A stretch of 32,147 bases of DNA from a virus. The position numbers and the translations under genes were made by a program. Below are positions 5,274-14,220 of the stretch, piece after piece (within the stretch, counting starts at the first letter, position 1; each line of letters begins with the position of its first letter). The stretch covers positions 1-32,147 of IMG/VR virus record IMGVR_UViG_3300037489_000088, one strand, 5' to 3'. The notes under the pieces were generated by a model. That model was given only the letters and a program-made list of their open reading frames with translations. It was not told where the DNA came from and ran no database searches.

Positions 5274-5575
5274 GTTATTTTGAAAAACAATCATATAAAG
5301 CTACTACGGTAGTAGGAACTAAAGCTAAAGCGGTATTTAAGGCTAAAGATGATATACCAAAGATTATGGCGTTGCAATCAAGTTGTGGATGCACTACACC
5401 AGTATATAATCCTGGAACAAAAGAGTTAACAGTTATATACACACCAAAAGCTATACCAAGACATCTAATGCCAGTGCCAGGGTTCACAAAAGTAAGACAA
5501 ACTGTATCAGTGATTTACAGTAACACCCATAGTGAAATATTACAATTTGAAATAGAAACACATAAAAAGAAATGA
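5270..5575 (+). CDS. DUF1573-like protein
   Basis: A 101-aa single-domain protein with the hallmark S-S-C-G-C-T-T-P block at residues 37-44, followed by a strand pattern ending in a YTP segment, as in the Ig-like DUF1573 family common in Bacteroidota. Cellular members are usually exported. This one has no signal peptide, so it should stay in the cytoplasm or in the virion. It is joined to both neighbours by ATGA overlaps. The two cysteines could bind metal or form a disulfide. It may be a beta-sandwich virion or adhesion module; the role is not established. Confidence 0.7.
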   Translation: MSYFEKQSYKATTVVGTKAKAVFKAKDDIPKIMALQSSCGCTTPVYNPGTKELTVIYTPKAIPRHLMPVPGFTKVRQTVSVIYSNTHSEILQFEIETHKKK

Positions 5576-6183
5576 GTAAACATACAAAAGTAAGAAATTA
5601 CACAGACAGTGAGTTAATTGAGCAGATGATGAGTTTGCCAAGTTATTTATGCATACCGGAAGGATATCATATAATTGCAGTAAGGAGTTCAGAAGATGAT
5701 CCAGATAAATTTGATGACAAGATGTACCTGTTTAAAGGGACAGAATGTATATCAGTGTTTACTTGTACTACAAACACAGGTACTTATGGATTATTGAATT
5801 TTAGAAAATGGTCTAAGCTTGGAGCCGCAGTTATTAAATCAAATGAGATATATTATTTTGCATTTGAAAAATCAGATGGTAAAAGAGTAAGACACCACAA
5901 AGGGAAAATGCCTTGTTTAAGACAAACAGGAGATATGCTATACTACAGAGACAGAAACCTTGATAATAAGGTTGATGAAGAAGGTAGAGTTTATAAAGGA
6001 AACTATTCTACAAATATCCATACAAACTCTTATAAATCTAAAACAGGAATTAAAAGTTGGTCAATTAAGATGTGGTCTGTAGGATGTATTGTTTTAAATA
6101 ACATAGGGGATTACTATTCAAAATTATTAAAAAGAATACCATTAAAAAGAAAAGTTACCTTTACGTTACTAAAAGAATTTTAA
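5572..6183 (+). CDS. Candidate cysteine murein peptidase / L,D-transpeptidase-like enzyme
   Basis: A 203-aa protein. The C-terminal half has NIH (H150), then WSVGC (C172) 22 residues later and a hydrophobic strand. This resembles the catalytic His and S-x-G-C motifs of YkuD-type L,D-transpeptidases and of the related phage family with 'NIH ... WSxGC'. Such enzymes act on peptide crosslinks of peptidoglycan, so this could be the endolysin or a virion-associated lysin. There is no signal peptide; the N-terminal 100 residues are unassigned. The match rests on a few residues, so the enzyme call is tentative. Confidence 0.5.
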   Translation: MSKHTKVRNYTDSELIEQMMSLPSYLCIPEGYHIIAVRSSEDDPDKFDDKMYLFKGTECISVFTCTTNTGTYGLLNFRKWSKLGAAVIKSNEIYYFAFEKSDGKRVRHHKGKMPCLRQTGDMLYYRDRNLDNKVDEEGRVYKGNYSTNIHTNSYKSKTGIKSWSIKMWSVGCIVLNNIGDYYSKLLKRIPLKRKVTFTLLKEF

Positions 6184-6184
6184 T

Positions 6185-6760
6185 ATGTCAATGTTATTTA
6201 TAGTAGAAGGGAGTAGAGTGATGCCTCATCCAGAGACATTACTCGTATCTCCTTTTAATAAAATATGGGAAAGAGATAAGTCTAAGGATAAAAAGAAAGC
6301 TCTTGCTGAATTTGCTTACATAGAATTTTGTACCTCTATGTTAGAGTCAAATCCTTATAAGCAATATACAGAAATAAAGAAACCTGTAGTAGTACAGGAA
6401 GCTGTAATTTTCATGAAAGGTTGGAAGCCAGATGCTCAGATATTTGCGGCAATGAAAGTTGTTCAAGTGTTTATGACTGAAGCTTCAACTACTTATACTT
6501 ACTATATGGCCGCAAAGAGAGCTGCTGAAAAAATGCAAGCTTTCTTTAGGGAAGTAGATGTTAATGAGAGAGATCTAAAAACTGGTAAACCAATATGGAA
6601 ACCAAGGGATATTACCTCAGCATTGAATGATACTGGTAAGACTTTGGCCACTCTAAAAGACCTGGAGAAAAAGGTACATGAAGAGATTTATGAGACTATG
6701 AAGACTAAAGCTGACAAAAAAATTAGTATATTTGCTAACCCAGAGAGTCTGGACCAATAA
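6185..6760 (+). CDS. Conserved packaging-region protein (small terminase candidate)
   Basis: A 191-aa, mostly helical protein with the N-terminal block MPHPETLLVSPFNKIWERDK, a type of sequence I associate with proteins upstream of terL in crAss-like phages. Long helices (residues 85-125 and 145-180) would suit an oligomeric ring, and its place three genes before terL makes it the best candidate for the DNA-recognition (small) terminase subunit. No helix-turn-helix is obvious, so this is inference from position and length. A promoter-like box (6727-6734) for the next gene lies in its 3' end. Confidence 0.6.
   Translation: MSMLFIVEGSRVMPHPETLLVSPFNKIWERDKSKDKKKALAEFAYIEFCTSMLESNPYKQYTEIKKPVVVQEAVIFMKGWKPDAQIFAAMKVVQVFMTEASTTYTYYMAAKRAAEKMQAFFREVDVNERDLKTGKPIWKPRDITSALNDTGKTLATLKDLEKKVHEEIYETMKTKADKKISIFANPESLDQ
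6727..6734 (+). promoter_or_regulatory. Intragenic promoter -7 box before the GIY-YIG gene
   Basis: TATATTTG, an exact TAnnTTTG match followed by C as in two intergenic boxes of this window (15700 and 19458), lies inside the end of the preceding gene. Transcription would begin near 6740, about 28 bases before the ATG at 6768 and downstream of the alternative ATG at 6732. No -33 TTG is evident. Confidence 0.4.
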
Positions 6761-6767
6761 TAGAAAA

Positions 6768-7187
6768 ATGAATTGGAACTATAAAGGAAGAGAAATTACA
6801 GAAGTTAATATGCTACCTGAGAATGCTGTAGGATTTATATATCTCATAGAATTTTCAAATGGTAGAAAATATATAGGCAAGAAAGCATTATTCCATAAAA
6901 GAACTAGAAAACCTCTCAAGGGATACAAACGTAAGCGTGTTGATTATGTAGAGAGTGATTGGAAAAAATACAATGGTTCAATTAAAAATGAGCAATTTCA
7001 TGAGGATTTTAACTCAAACAGAATCCTTATCATAAACAAAACAATCTTAAAAGTGTGTATGGACAAATGGGGCATGACATATTATGAAACTAAATACCAG
7101 TTTGAAACAGATTGTCTTGTAGACCAATGTTACTACAATCAAAATATTCTAGGAAAATTTTACAGAAAGAAAATTAAAACTGAATAA
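6768..7187 (+). CDS. GIY-YIG-type endonuclease
   Basis: A 139-aa protein. Residues 22-37 give G-F-I-Y ... Y-I-G, the two signature strands of the GIY-YIG nuclease domain. Basic residues follow, including a candidate catalytic arginine in KRTRK, then a W..YNGS block, a late acidic residue (YQFETD) and YYNQNILGKF at the end. Phages carry stand-alone enzymes of this type that nick DNA or act as homing endonucleases. An upstream in-frame ATG at 6732 exists, but 6768 is preferred because it avoids overlap with the previous gene and fits the intragenic promoter. Mobility or a role in packaging are both possible. Confidence 0.75.
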   Translation: MNWNYKGREITEVNMLPENAVGFIYLIEFSNGRKYIGKKALFHKRTRKPLKGYKRKRVDYVESDWKKYNGSIKNEQFHEDFNSNRILIINKTILKVCMDKWGMTYYETKYQFETDCLVDQCYYNQNILGKFYRKKIKTE

Positions 7188-7188
7188 T

Positions 7189-8355
7189 ATGAATAAATGG
7201 TCACCGTATAAAGAAGAAATCAAAACTTTTTTTGCCACAGGTAAAATGAAACATAATATTCCTGAATTTTTAGGAAAACATGGATTTGATATAACAGCAA
7301 ATAATAAAGATGTACTGAGGAGATATGTAAAAAAACTTCTTGGTGACCAAACCACCATAGAAAAAACATTAGAAGATAATAATTTAAACAGTGGGGATTG
7401 GAAAATCGCCTGGTTAAAAGATGATAATATTAGTATGCTTGTTAGAAATAATGAGCATTCTGATTTTAAATCCCTTGACCAAATAAGAAAAGAGTTCAAA
7501 AAAGACTTATTGGCCTACAAGCCAACTTTTCAAAAATTTGACAGAACACCTTTTGCTGACCCACACTTATTTGTAATTGATATTGCAGATTTACATGTTG
7601 GAAAATTAGCTACTGAAGATGGTACTGGAGAAAAATCTAATACAGAACTTGCAAAGCAAAGAGCTTTTGAGGGTGTAGAAGGGTTACTTAAAAAAGCCTC
7701 TGGGTTTGACATTGAACAAATACTATTTGTAATAGGTAATGATGTTTTGCATACTGAAGCAGGTAAAGGTACTACGTCAGGGACCCCACAAGATTCAGAT
7801 GGAATGTGGTATGATAACTTTAAGATTGCCAGAGAAATCTATGTCACAATAATAGAATCCTTACTTACAGTAGCTCCAGTGCATATTGTACACAATCCAA
7901 GTAACCACGATTTTGTAAGTGGGTTTATGTTGGCAGATACAATATATAGTTGGTTTCACAGTTGCCCGGATATAACATTTGATGTGAATATGAGGCATAG
8001 AAAATATTATAAATATGGATTATCATTAATTGGGACATCCCATGGTGATGGTGCCAAAATGGATCAGCTACCATTATTGATGGCTGAGGAAGCTAAACTT
8101 GATTGGGCAACAACAGAATACAGATACATATACCTACACCACCTGCACAGTAAACACAAATACAAGTATCACGTATCTGAAGAATACATTGGGGTAACAG
8201 TAGAATATATGAGGAGTCCTTCAGTGACAGATTACTGGCATCATAAAGCTGGATATCAACATGCAGTTGGTGCTATTGAAGGGTTCATACATGATAAGAG
8301 AGGGGGGCAAGTTGCTCAACTATCTCATCTATTTAGAAGAACATACAAAAGATAA
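7189..8355 (+). CDS. Calcineurin-like metallophosphoesterase (SbcD/Mre11-type)
   Basis: A 388-aa protein with the ordered metal-binding motifs of the superfamily: D134-x-H136, G183-N-D185, N239-H-D241, H285 and H318-x-H320. The first 120 residues are a separate N-terminal region, perhaps for DNA binding. Family members are two-metal phosphoesterases; the SbcD/Mre11 branch cuts DNA ends, and phage copies usually process DNA. It is placed between the GIY-YIG gene and terL, with its stop directly abutting the terL start, suggesting a role in DNA end processing before packaging. A nucleotide or protein phosphatase cannot be excluded. Confidence 0.8.
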   Translation: MNKWSPYKEEIKTFFATGKMKHNIPEFLGKHGFDITANNKDVLRRYVKKLLGDQTTIEKTLEDNNLNSGDWKIAWLKDDNISMLVRNNEHSDFKSLDQIRKEFKKDLLAYKPTFQKFDRTPFADPHLFVIDIADLHVGKLATEDGTGEKSNTELAKQRAFEGVEGLLKKASGFDIEQILFVIGNDVLHTEAGKGTTSGTPQDSDGMWYDNFKIAREIYVTIIESLLTVAPVHIVHNPSNHDFVSGFMLADTIYSWFHSCPDITFDVNMRHRKYYKYGLSLIGTSHGDGAKMDQLPLLMAEEAKLDWATTEYRYIYLHHLHSKHKYKYHVSEEYIGVTVEYMRSPSVTDYWHHKAGYQHAVGAIEGFIHDKRGGQVAQLSHLFRRTYKR

Positions 8356-10479
8356 ATGAACACAGTAAGAGATGAAAACGGAAAATGGTTAAACCCTGAT
8401 GCATTTAGGGAACCAGCTCTGGCCTTTAAAGAAAAAGGATATTACTGCCCAGACCCATGGGGTTCACCTGCATGGGCAGATTATTGGCATGAGCAAAGAA
8501 GAAGATGTATAAAAGGATATTCTGTAGAGGGTATCCGTATTCCTGGTGAATTTTATTTTTATCTAAATTTTTGTCCAATTCAAAAAGTAGAAGATCCACA
8601 TTCCAAAATTACAAAGAAAGTAAATACTTTTGGTGACTTCTGGGATGGCGACTTTATTTATTTTTGGTGTCGTAGTATTGCCAGATATGGTATTATAGAA
8701 TCTCTTGATGAAGAAGTAAAAGAACAAATTCTAAAGCTTCCTGAAGAAGAGCAAAAGCTTAGGGCTAGAGAAGAATTCGATAATCTAAACCTTGGTGTTG
8801 AAATTGAAGATGAATACTTACATGGTAACCAAAACTTCATTGTAGGTAAATCCAGACGTAAGGGTTATTCATATAAAGCAGCAAGTATTGCTGCTTGTAA
8901 TTATTACACTAAACCAAATTCACTAACCATTTTTGGTGCTTATGAAAAGAAGTTCTTATACCCAAGAGGTATTTTTACTATGGCAAATAATTACATCAAC
9001 TTTATAAATGAGCATACTGGATGGGGAATGCCTTCAGATGTTATTGAGAAACAAGACCACAGAAAAGGTTCTTATATCATAAAGCTTAATGGTATTAATA
9101 TTGAGAAAGGCTTCAAATCTGAAATAGTAGCACTTACATTTAAAGATAATGCAGATGCTGCCAGGGGAAAGGATGCTGTTGATATATTCTTTGAGGAATC
9201 AGGTGCGTTTGGTACCCCAGGATTATTGAAGGATTCTTATGCTGCATCACAGGATTGTGTTATGGCCGGAGTATTTAAAACTGGGATGATTACCGTATTC
9301 GGAACCTCTGGAGATATGGAAGGTGGTACTGCTGATTATGCGGATATGTTCAGTAGACCTGCAGCTTTTGACTTTTTACCATTCAAGAATAAATGGGATG
9401 ATGGTATGGAGTCTACAGATTGTGGTTTCTTCCACCCTATTAATTGGAACATGGAGGGGCAATATGATAGGCAAGGTAACTCATTCAGGGAGGAAGCAAA
9501 GAAAACTGAAATTGACTATAGAGATTTTTTAGTAAAGAATGGAGCAACATCTTCTGAGATTCAAAAAAGAATGCAGGAAAAACCTTTAGGACCTGCAGAA
9601 GCATTTGCTGCTGTGTCTGTTAATAATTTTCCTGTAGTAGAACTAAAAGCCCAATTAAACTTAGTTAAAGCTAAAGGTTGGCAACAAACGCATGGGACTC
9701 CAGTTCATATATTATACAAAGAAGGAAAAGCTTATGCTAAACCTATTCTGGATGGAAGTGACAGGTGTGTAACTTCATATCATATGCCACCAGCAGACAA
9801 GCGTGGTAACATAATGATTTATGAACAACCAGTAGAGAATGCAGCAAAAGGTTTATATAAGATAGGTTATGATCCAATTAGACAAGATGAAGGTACATCC
9901 TTGGCAGCAATTATAGTTTATAAAGGTGTGCATACCGGTTCACAACACCACAGTATTATAGTGGCAGAATACATTGGGAGAATGGAATCAGCCGCAGATA
10001 TAGATAGAATTGCAGAACAATTAGCAGATTTATACAATACTCAAATAATGTATGAGAATGAAGTACCTGGAGTAAAAAATTATTTTAGAAGAATTAAAAG
10101 ATTACATTTACTGGCATTGCAGCCAGATGCTGTAATTAGCAAGAATGTGAAGCGTTCACGAACTGCAAGGGTATATGGATGTCATATGAATCTTCAACTG
10201 AAAGATGCTGGAGAAAGGTATGTAAAAGATTGGCTATTGGAAGTTCTCGATTATGATGAGGATGGTAATCCGATAAGAACTATTGATAAAATCTACTCTA
10301 TAAGATTATTAGAGGAATTAATTTCATATAGCAGAAAAGGAAATTTTGATTTAGTTTCATCACTATTTATGTGCATGTTCCAAGTACAAGAGGAGTCACT
10401 TGATATGGAATATGGGGAGAAGAAAGAAAATAAAAATGTAAAAGATTTGCTTAAAATGATGAAAGATATGTATAAATAA
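8356..10479 (+). CDS. terL: Terminase large subunit
   Basis: A 707-aa packaging motor with ATPase and nuclease domains. The Walker A-like loop is GKSRRKGYS (164-172), the Walker B with catalytic glutamates is VDIFFEES (about 275-282), and TVFGTSGD (313-320) is the coupling motif. The C-terminal RNase H-like nuclease shows D506 in GYDP, E567 near MYEN and a late D665 in FDLVSS. It cuts concatemeric DNA and drives it through the portal. Length and the direct junction with the phosphoesterase and portal genes fit crAss-like phages. Confidence 0.93.
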   Translation: MNTVRDENGKWLNPDAFREPALAFKEKGYYCPDPWGSPAWADYWHEQRRRCIKGYSVEGIRIPGEFYFYLNFCPIQKVEDPHSKITKKVNTFGDFWDGDFIYFWCRSIARYGIIESLDEEVKEQILKLPEEEQKLRAREEFDNLNLGVEIEDEYLHGNQNFIVGKSRRKGYSYKAASIAACNYYTKPNSLTIFGAYEKKFLYPRGIFTMANNYINFINEHTGWGMPSDVIEKQDHRKGSYIIKLNGINIEKGFKSEIVALTFKDNADAARGKDAVDIFFEESGAFGTPGLLKDSYAASQDCVMAGVFKTGMITVFGTSGDMEGGTADYADMFSRPAAFDFLPFKNKWDDGMESTDCGFFHPINWNMEGQYDRQGNSFREEAKKTEIDYRDFLVKNGATSSEIQKRMQEKPLGPAEAFAAVSVNNFPVVELKAQLNLVKAKGWQQTHGTPVHILYKEGKAYAKPILDGSDRCVTSYHMPPADKRGNIMIYEQPVENAAKGLYKIGYDPIRQDEGTSLAAIIVYKGVHTGSQHHSIIVAEYIGRMESAADIDRIAEQLADLYNTQIMYENEVPGVKNYFRRIKRLHLLALQPDAVISKNVKRSRTARVYGCHMNLQLKDAGERYVKDWLLEVLDYDEDGNPIRTIDKIYSIRLLEELISYSRKGNFDLVSSLFMCMFQVQEESLDMEYGEKKENKNVKDLLKMMKDMYK

Positions 10480-10481
10480 TG

Positions 10482-10489
10482 TATTTTTG
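10482..10489 (+). promoter_or_regulatory. Possible -7 box before the portal gene
   Basis: TATTTTTG matches TAnnTTTG in the 31-base gap between terL and the portal gene, with about 15-17 bases from the predicted start to the ATG. There is no -33 TTG, and in AT-rich DNA a chance match is likely. Confidence 0.3.
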
Positions 10490-10510
10490 TAAGAATATAC
10501 GTATAGTATT

Positions 10511-12931
10511 ATGGGAGATAATAGAGTAACTAAGAACCAAAGGTTATCTTTAAGTGCGAAAAATGCTAAGGATAAACAGTGGTATAAAGACCAGGCTGAT
10601 GCCTTAGATAATGAACATGGTAACCTATCTAGGTCAACCACTGGTAACATATCAGATTATAAAAGGATGAAAGTCAATTATGACTTGTTTAACAATGTTC
10701 TTAACTTAGAAGATTTTTCTTATGTATGTCAACCTTTTGGTTCTGAAGCTGGAGAGCTTCAAGCAAAAATGGTAAACAGAGATATTGTTTCTGGTAAGAT
10801 TAAGGCTCTATTAGGTATGGAAATGAAAAGACCATTTCCTTGGAAAGCTTTAGCTACAAACTCTGAAGCAACAACTCGTAAAGAGCAAAAGAAGTTGGAG
10901 ATGCTTAAAGAATATGTTCAATCTGCAATAATGACTCCCATAAAACAGCAGATTGAAATGAAGTACCAAGAGCAAGCTCAAGGTAAACCTTTATCTCCAG
11001 ACCAACAAGAAAAAATTCAAAAACAAATTGCTGAGGAAACAAAAGCAATGACACCTCCAGAAGTTTTAAGGTACATGGAAAGGGAACACCAAGACCCTGC
11101 TGAAGTACTATCAAATCAACTGCTTAATTACCTTATCCAAAAAACAGATGCCAAAAGAAAATTCAATACTGGATTTAAACACATGCATCTATCTGCTAAG
11201 GAGATTTTTTACGTTGGGGTACTAAATGGAGAACCTGAAATGTGGAATGTAAATTCTATGAGGTTTAATACTAAAAGTACTGCAGATAATGAACTTATTG
11301 AAGATGGTGAGTCAGCTAGTTGTGAGTATAGAATGACTCCTTCAGATGTAGTGAAATATTTTGGTGATGAATTATCAGATAAAGAAATTGATGAGGTGTA
11401 TGAAAGACATCATTCTTATGGTGACAACAGAATACGAGATGGATTATTCACACAATCCTCAGACTATAAGCATTTAGATGCAGATGATGGTACTGTAAGA
11501 GTATTACACTGCGTTTGGAAATCTTTGCGAAAAATTGGCTTTTTAACTTACCTTGATGAGGATGGTGATGAGCAACAAACTATTGTCTTTGAAGGATATA
11601 AAAGGGATGTAGAAAATGGTGACATAAGAATTGAATGGGAATGGATTCCAGAAGTTTATGAAACATGGAAAATCGGATATGATAAATATGCGAAAATGCA
11701 ACCTATACCAGGACAGTTTAAAGACCTTGATAACTTATATCATTGTAAGTTACCTTATTATGGAGCATATTGTGATAACATGAATGCCTCTCCTAAATCT
11801 ATTATGGATAGGTTAAAAGTGTACCAATATTATTATAACATTGTTATGTATCGTATTGAGCTTTTAATTGCTTCAGACAAAGGTAAGAAGGTAATGATGA
11901 ATATAAAAAACATACCAGACTCTGCAGGGATGGATATGAAGAAGTGGCAATACTTCTTTGAGAGTTCTCCTTTCATGTGGTATGATGATTCTGAGGAAGG
12001 AAATTCTATTGGAGACCAAACATTAGGTAAAACAATAGATCTATCTTTAGCTTCTGATATTGGAAGATATGTAGACCTTGCTAATTACTTAAAACAACAA
12101 GCAGGGCAATCTGTTGGTATTACAGAACAAGTAGAGGGACAAATTGACTCTAATGATGCTGTAAGTAATACAAGACAAAATTTAGTACAGACTTCAAACA
12201 TACTTGAACCATTCTTTGATTTACATAATGTTGTAAAACGAAATGTTCTACAAGCATTACTAGAAACTGCCAAAGTAGCTTATTCAGAATCAGCTCCAGA
12301 GAAATTATCTTACTTCCTTGATGATATGTCCTTGCAAATGTTTGATATGGACATGGAATTATTAGATAATTCTACATTAGGAATATTTATGTCTAATACT
12401 ACTGAGACCGGTAAGATTATGGAGAATATTGAGCAACTTACTCATGCTGCTATGCAGAATGGTAAAGCTGAATTATCTGATGTATTATCAGTTCTTAGAC
12501 AAGATGGAATTGTGGAAGCTGAGGAAGTTCTTAAAGCTGCTGAAACTAAACGTAGACAACAAGAACAAGCTGAGGCTCAACAAAGAATACAAGCTGAAAA
12601 AGAAGCTGCTGAAAAAGCTAGACAACATCAAGAAAAACAATGGCAGCATGATAAAGACCTTATCATACTTAAAGAAGAGGAAAGAAGAAAAACTGAAATT
12701 CAGAAATCAGCAATTGTTGCTGCAGGATTTAATCCTGACACAGATGCAGATAATGATGGTATTAATGACTTCCTTGAGATTGCCAGAGATGGATTACATG
12801 CCGATATTAAGCGTGAAGAAATCGCACTTAATAGAGAAAAACTAAATCATGATAAAATCATAGATACAAAAAAACTTGAATTAGAAGAGAAAAAAATAAA
12901 TAAAGAATCTAACAAAGCTAAAAAACAATAA
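10511..12931 (+). CDS. Portal protein
   Basis: An 806-aa protein directly after terL, the size and position of crAss-like portals, which form the dodecameric DNA gate at the capsid vertex. The middle has typical portal segments (residues 405-480: helices around a DRLKVYQYYYNIV region). Residues about 640-720 are a long charged helix rich in E, Q and K, followed by a 12-residue EF-hand-like loop DADNDGINDFLE (745-756) and a final charged helix. The start ATG is 31 bases after the terL stop. The assignment rests on context, length and architecture. Confidence 0.88.
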   Translation: MGDNRVTKNQRLSLSAKNAKDKQWYKDQADALDNEHGNLSRSTTGNISDYKRMKVNYDLFNNVLNLEDFSYVCQPFGSEAGELQAKMVNRDIVSGKIKALLGMEMKRPFPWKALATNSEATTRKEQKKLEMLKEYVQSAIMTPIKQQIEMKYQEQAQGKPLSPDQQEKIQKQIAEETKAMTPPEVLRYMEREHQDPAEVLSNQLLNYLIQKTDAKRKFNTGFKHMHLSAKEIFYVGVLNGEPEMWNVNSMRFNTKSTADNELIEDGESASCEYRMTPSDVVKYFGDELSDKEIDEVYERHHSYGDNRIRDGLFTQSSDYKHLDADDGTVRVLHCVWKSLRKIGFLTYLDEDGDEQQTIVFEGYKRDVENGDIRIEWEWIPEVYETWKIGYDKYAKMQPIPGQFKDLDNLYHCKLPYYGAYCDNMNASPKSIMDRLKVYQYYYNIVMYRIELLIASDKGKKVMMNIKNIPDSAGMDMKKWQYFFESSPFMWYDDSEEGNSIGDQTLGKTIDLSLASDIGRYVDLANYLKQQAGQSVGITEQVEGQIDSNDAVSNTRQNLVQTSNILEPFFDLHNVVKRNVLQALLETAKVAYSESAPEKLSYFLDDMSLQMFDMDMELLDNSTLGIFMSNTTETGKIMENIEQLTHAAMQNGKAELSDVLSVLRQDGIVEAEEVLKAAETKRRQQEQAEAQQRIQAEKEAAEKARQHQEKQWQHDKDLIILKEEERRKTEIQKSAIVAAGFNPDTDADNDGINDFLEIARDGLHADIKREEIALNREKLNHDKIIDTKKLELEEKKINKESNKAKKQ

Positions 12932-13016
12932 AAGATAAAAAAGAGCTATTACAGATAACATTTATTTTTTTCATTTTTAATTGAAATATTTTAAATAAAT
13001 TAATTAACTTTGAACC
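12932..13016 (+). promoter_or_regulatory. Promoter of the scaffold/capsid genes
   Basis: The gap between portal and scaffold has TTG (12981-12983), 21 bases, then TAACTTTG (13005-13012): a full two-part Bacteroidota promoter. The predicted start site falls at or within a base or two of the ATG at 13017, so the mRNA would be leaderless. T-rich runs precede it. This is the best plus-strand promoter in the window. Confidence 0.7.
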
Positions 13017-14201
13017 ATGAGTAAAGAATCAGAAGAATTCGGTTGGGAAAAAACCACAGAAGATTTTAAATTTTTCTCAGATGAGGAATTAGGAATCAAA
13101 AAAGATGACAATACAGGAGATGATGATCCAAAAAAGGATGATGATGACTTAGAGATTGTTAAAGAAGGGGATGATGTAGTAACACCTGAAGAACAAGCTG
13201 TAATAGATAGCTTATTTAATGAAGGAGATGATACACCACCTGCAAAAGGAGATGATAATGATGATGAGCCAGAGGGTAAAAATACCCCAGCATCTAAAGA
13301 AGGCAAGAAAAAAGAGAAGTCGACTCAAGAGATGATTTCTGATATTAGACTTGTCAATTCTTTAAAAGAGAGAGGCTTATTAGATTTTGAATTAGAGGAT
13401 GGAGCTGAGATGACTGCAGAGTTAGCTGAGGAAATTCTTGAAGATGATTACGATAATAGAATTGCCAATCAAGTAGAAGACCTGTTTAAGGATTTACCTG
13501 ATGAAGTTAAGAACATGAATAAGTTCATTATGCAAGGTGGTACAATGGCTGAATACATTCAGACCTTACAAAGTCAAAAGCCAGTAGGTGTGACAAGAGG
13601 TATGGATTTAACAGTTGAAGCTAACCAAGAAGCTATTGTAAGTAATCAGTTAAGGCAAGATGGCTTTGATGATGAGTATGTAAAAAGTCAACTTCAGTAT
13701 TTAAAAGATTCTGGAATGCTTGAAAAAACTGCAAATACTCATTATGGCAAATGGGAAATTAAGGATAAAGCTGCACAGAAAGCTTTACTTGAATCTCAAG
13801 AAGCTCAAAGAAGAGCTGCAAAGGAACAAAAAAAGCAAGAAAAAAGAAATGTTTCAGATTATGTTAAAGGTACTGATAGTATCAAAGGCTTTAAGATATC
13901 TCGAAATGATAAAAAAGAATTACCAGGTTACATGACTGAGAAATCAGTAAAACTTGATAATGGGGCAGAGATGACACCAATGCATAGAGATTTATATGCT
14001 GCAATGTCAGACCCAGAAAATTCAGTACTATTGGCAAAACTATTAAGAAATGGTCTTGACTTTAAAAAGCTAAAGCAGGCGGCAGTTACTGAGAAAACTA
14101 CAGACATTAAGAAAAATGTTAGAAGAAGTAATAATAGCACACCATCGGCATCTACTGGAGTTAGTTCACGCAAGACTTTAGCAGAATTATTAGCTGAATA
14201 A
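13017..14201 (+). CDS. Head scaffolding protein (candidate)
   Basis: A 394-aa protein just before the major capsid gene. The first 110 residues are low-complexity and highly acidic (many D/E with K), the middle is helical, and residues about 250-290 form a charged coiled-coil-like region (QEAQRRAAKEQKKQEKRN). The C-terminus is basic and serine-rich. This charge layout and position are typical of internal scaffolds that guide capsid assembly and then leave. A protease domain is not visible. The start sits directly at the predicted transcription start. Confidence 0.7.
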   Translation: MSKESEEFGWEKTTEDFKFFSDEELGIKKDDNTGDDDPKKDDDDLEIVKEGDDVVTPEEQAVIDSLFNEGDDTPPAKGDDNDDEPEGKNTPASKEGKKKEKSTQEMISDIRLVNSLKERGLLDFELEDGAEMTAELAEEILEDDYDNRIANQVEDLFKDLPDEVKNMNKFIMQGGTMAEYIQTLQSQKPVGVTRGMDLTVEANQEAIVSNQLRQDGFDDEYVKSQLQYLKDSGMLEKTANTHYGKWEIKDKAAQKALLESQEAQRRAAKEQKKQEKRNVSDYVKGTDSIKGFKISRNDKKELPGYMTEKSVKLDNGAEMTPMHRDLYAAMSDPENSVLLAKLLRNGLDFKKLKQAAVTEKTTDIKKNVRRSNNSTPSASTGVSSRKTLAELLAE

Positions 14202-14220
14202 ATAAAAACAAATAAAAATT

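Noticed and set aside
12429-12845. Second-frame plus ORF inside the portal gene
   Set aside because: K/L-rich shadow frame under the long charged helix of the portal; no start signal or family pattern.
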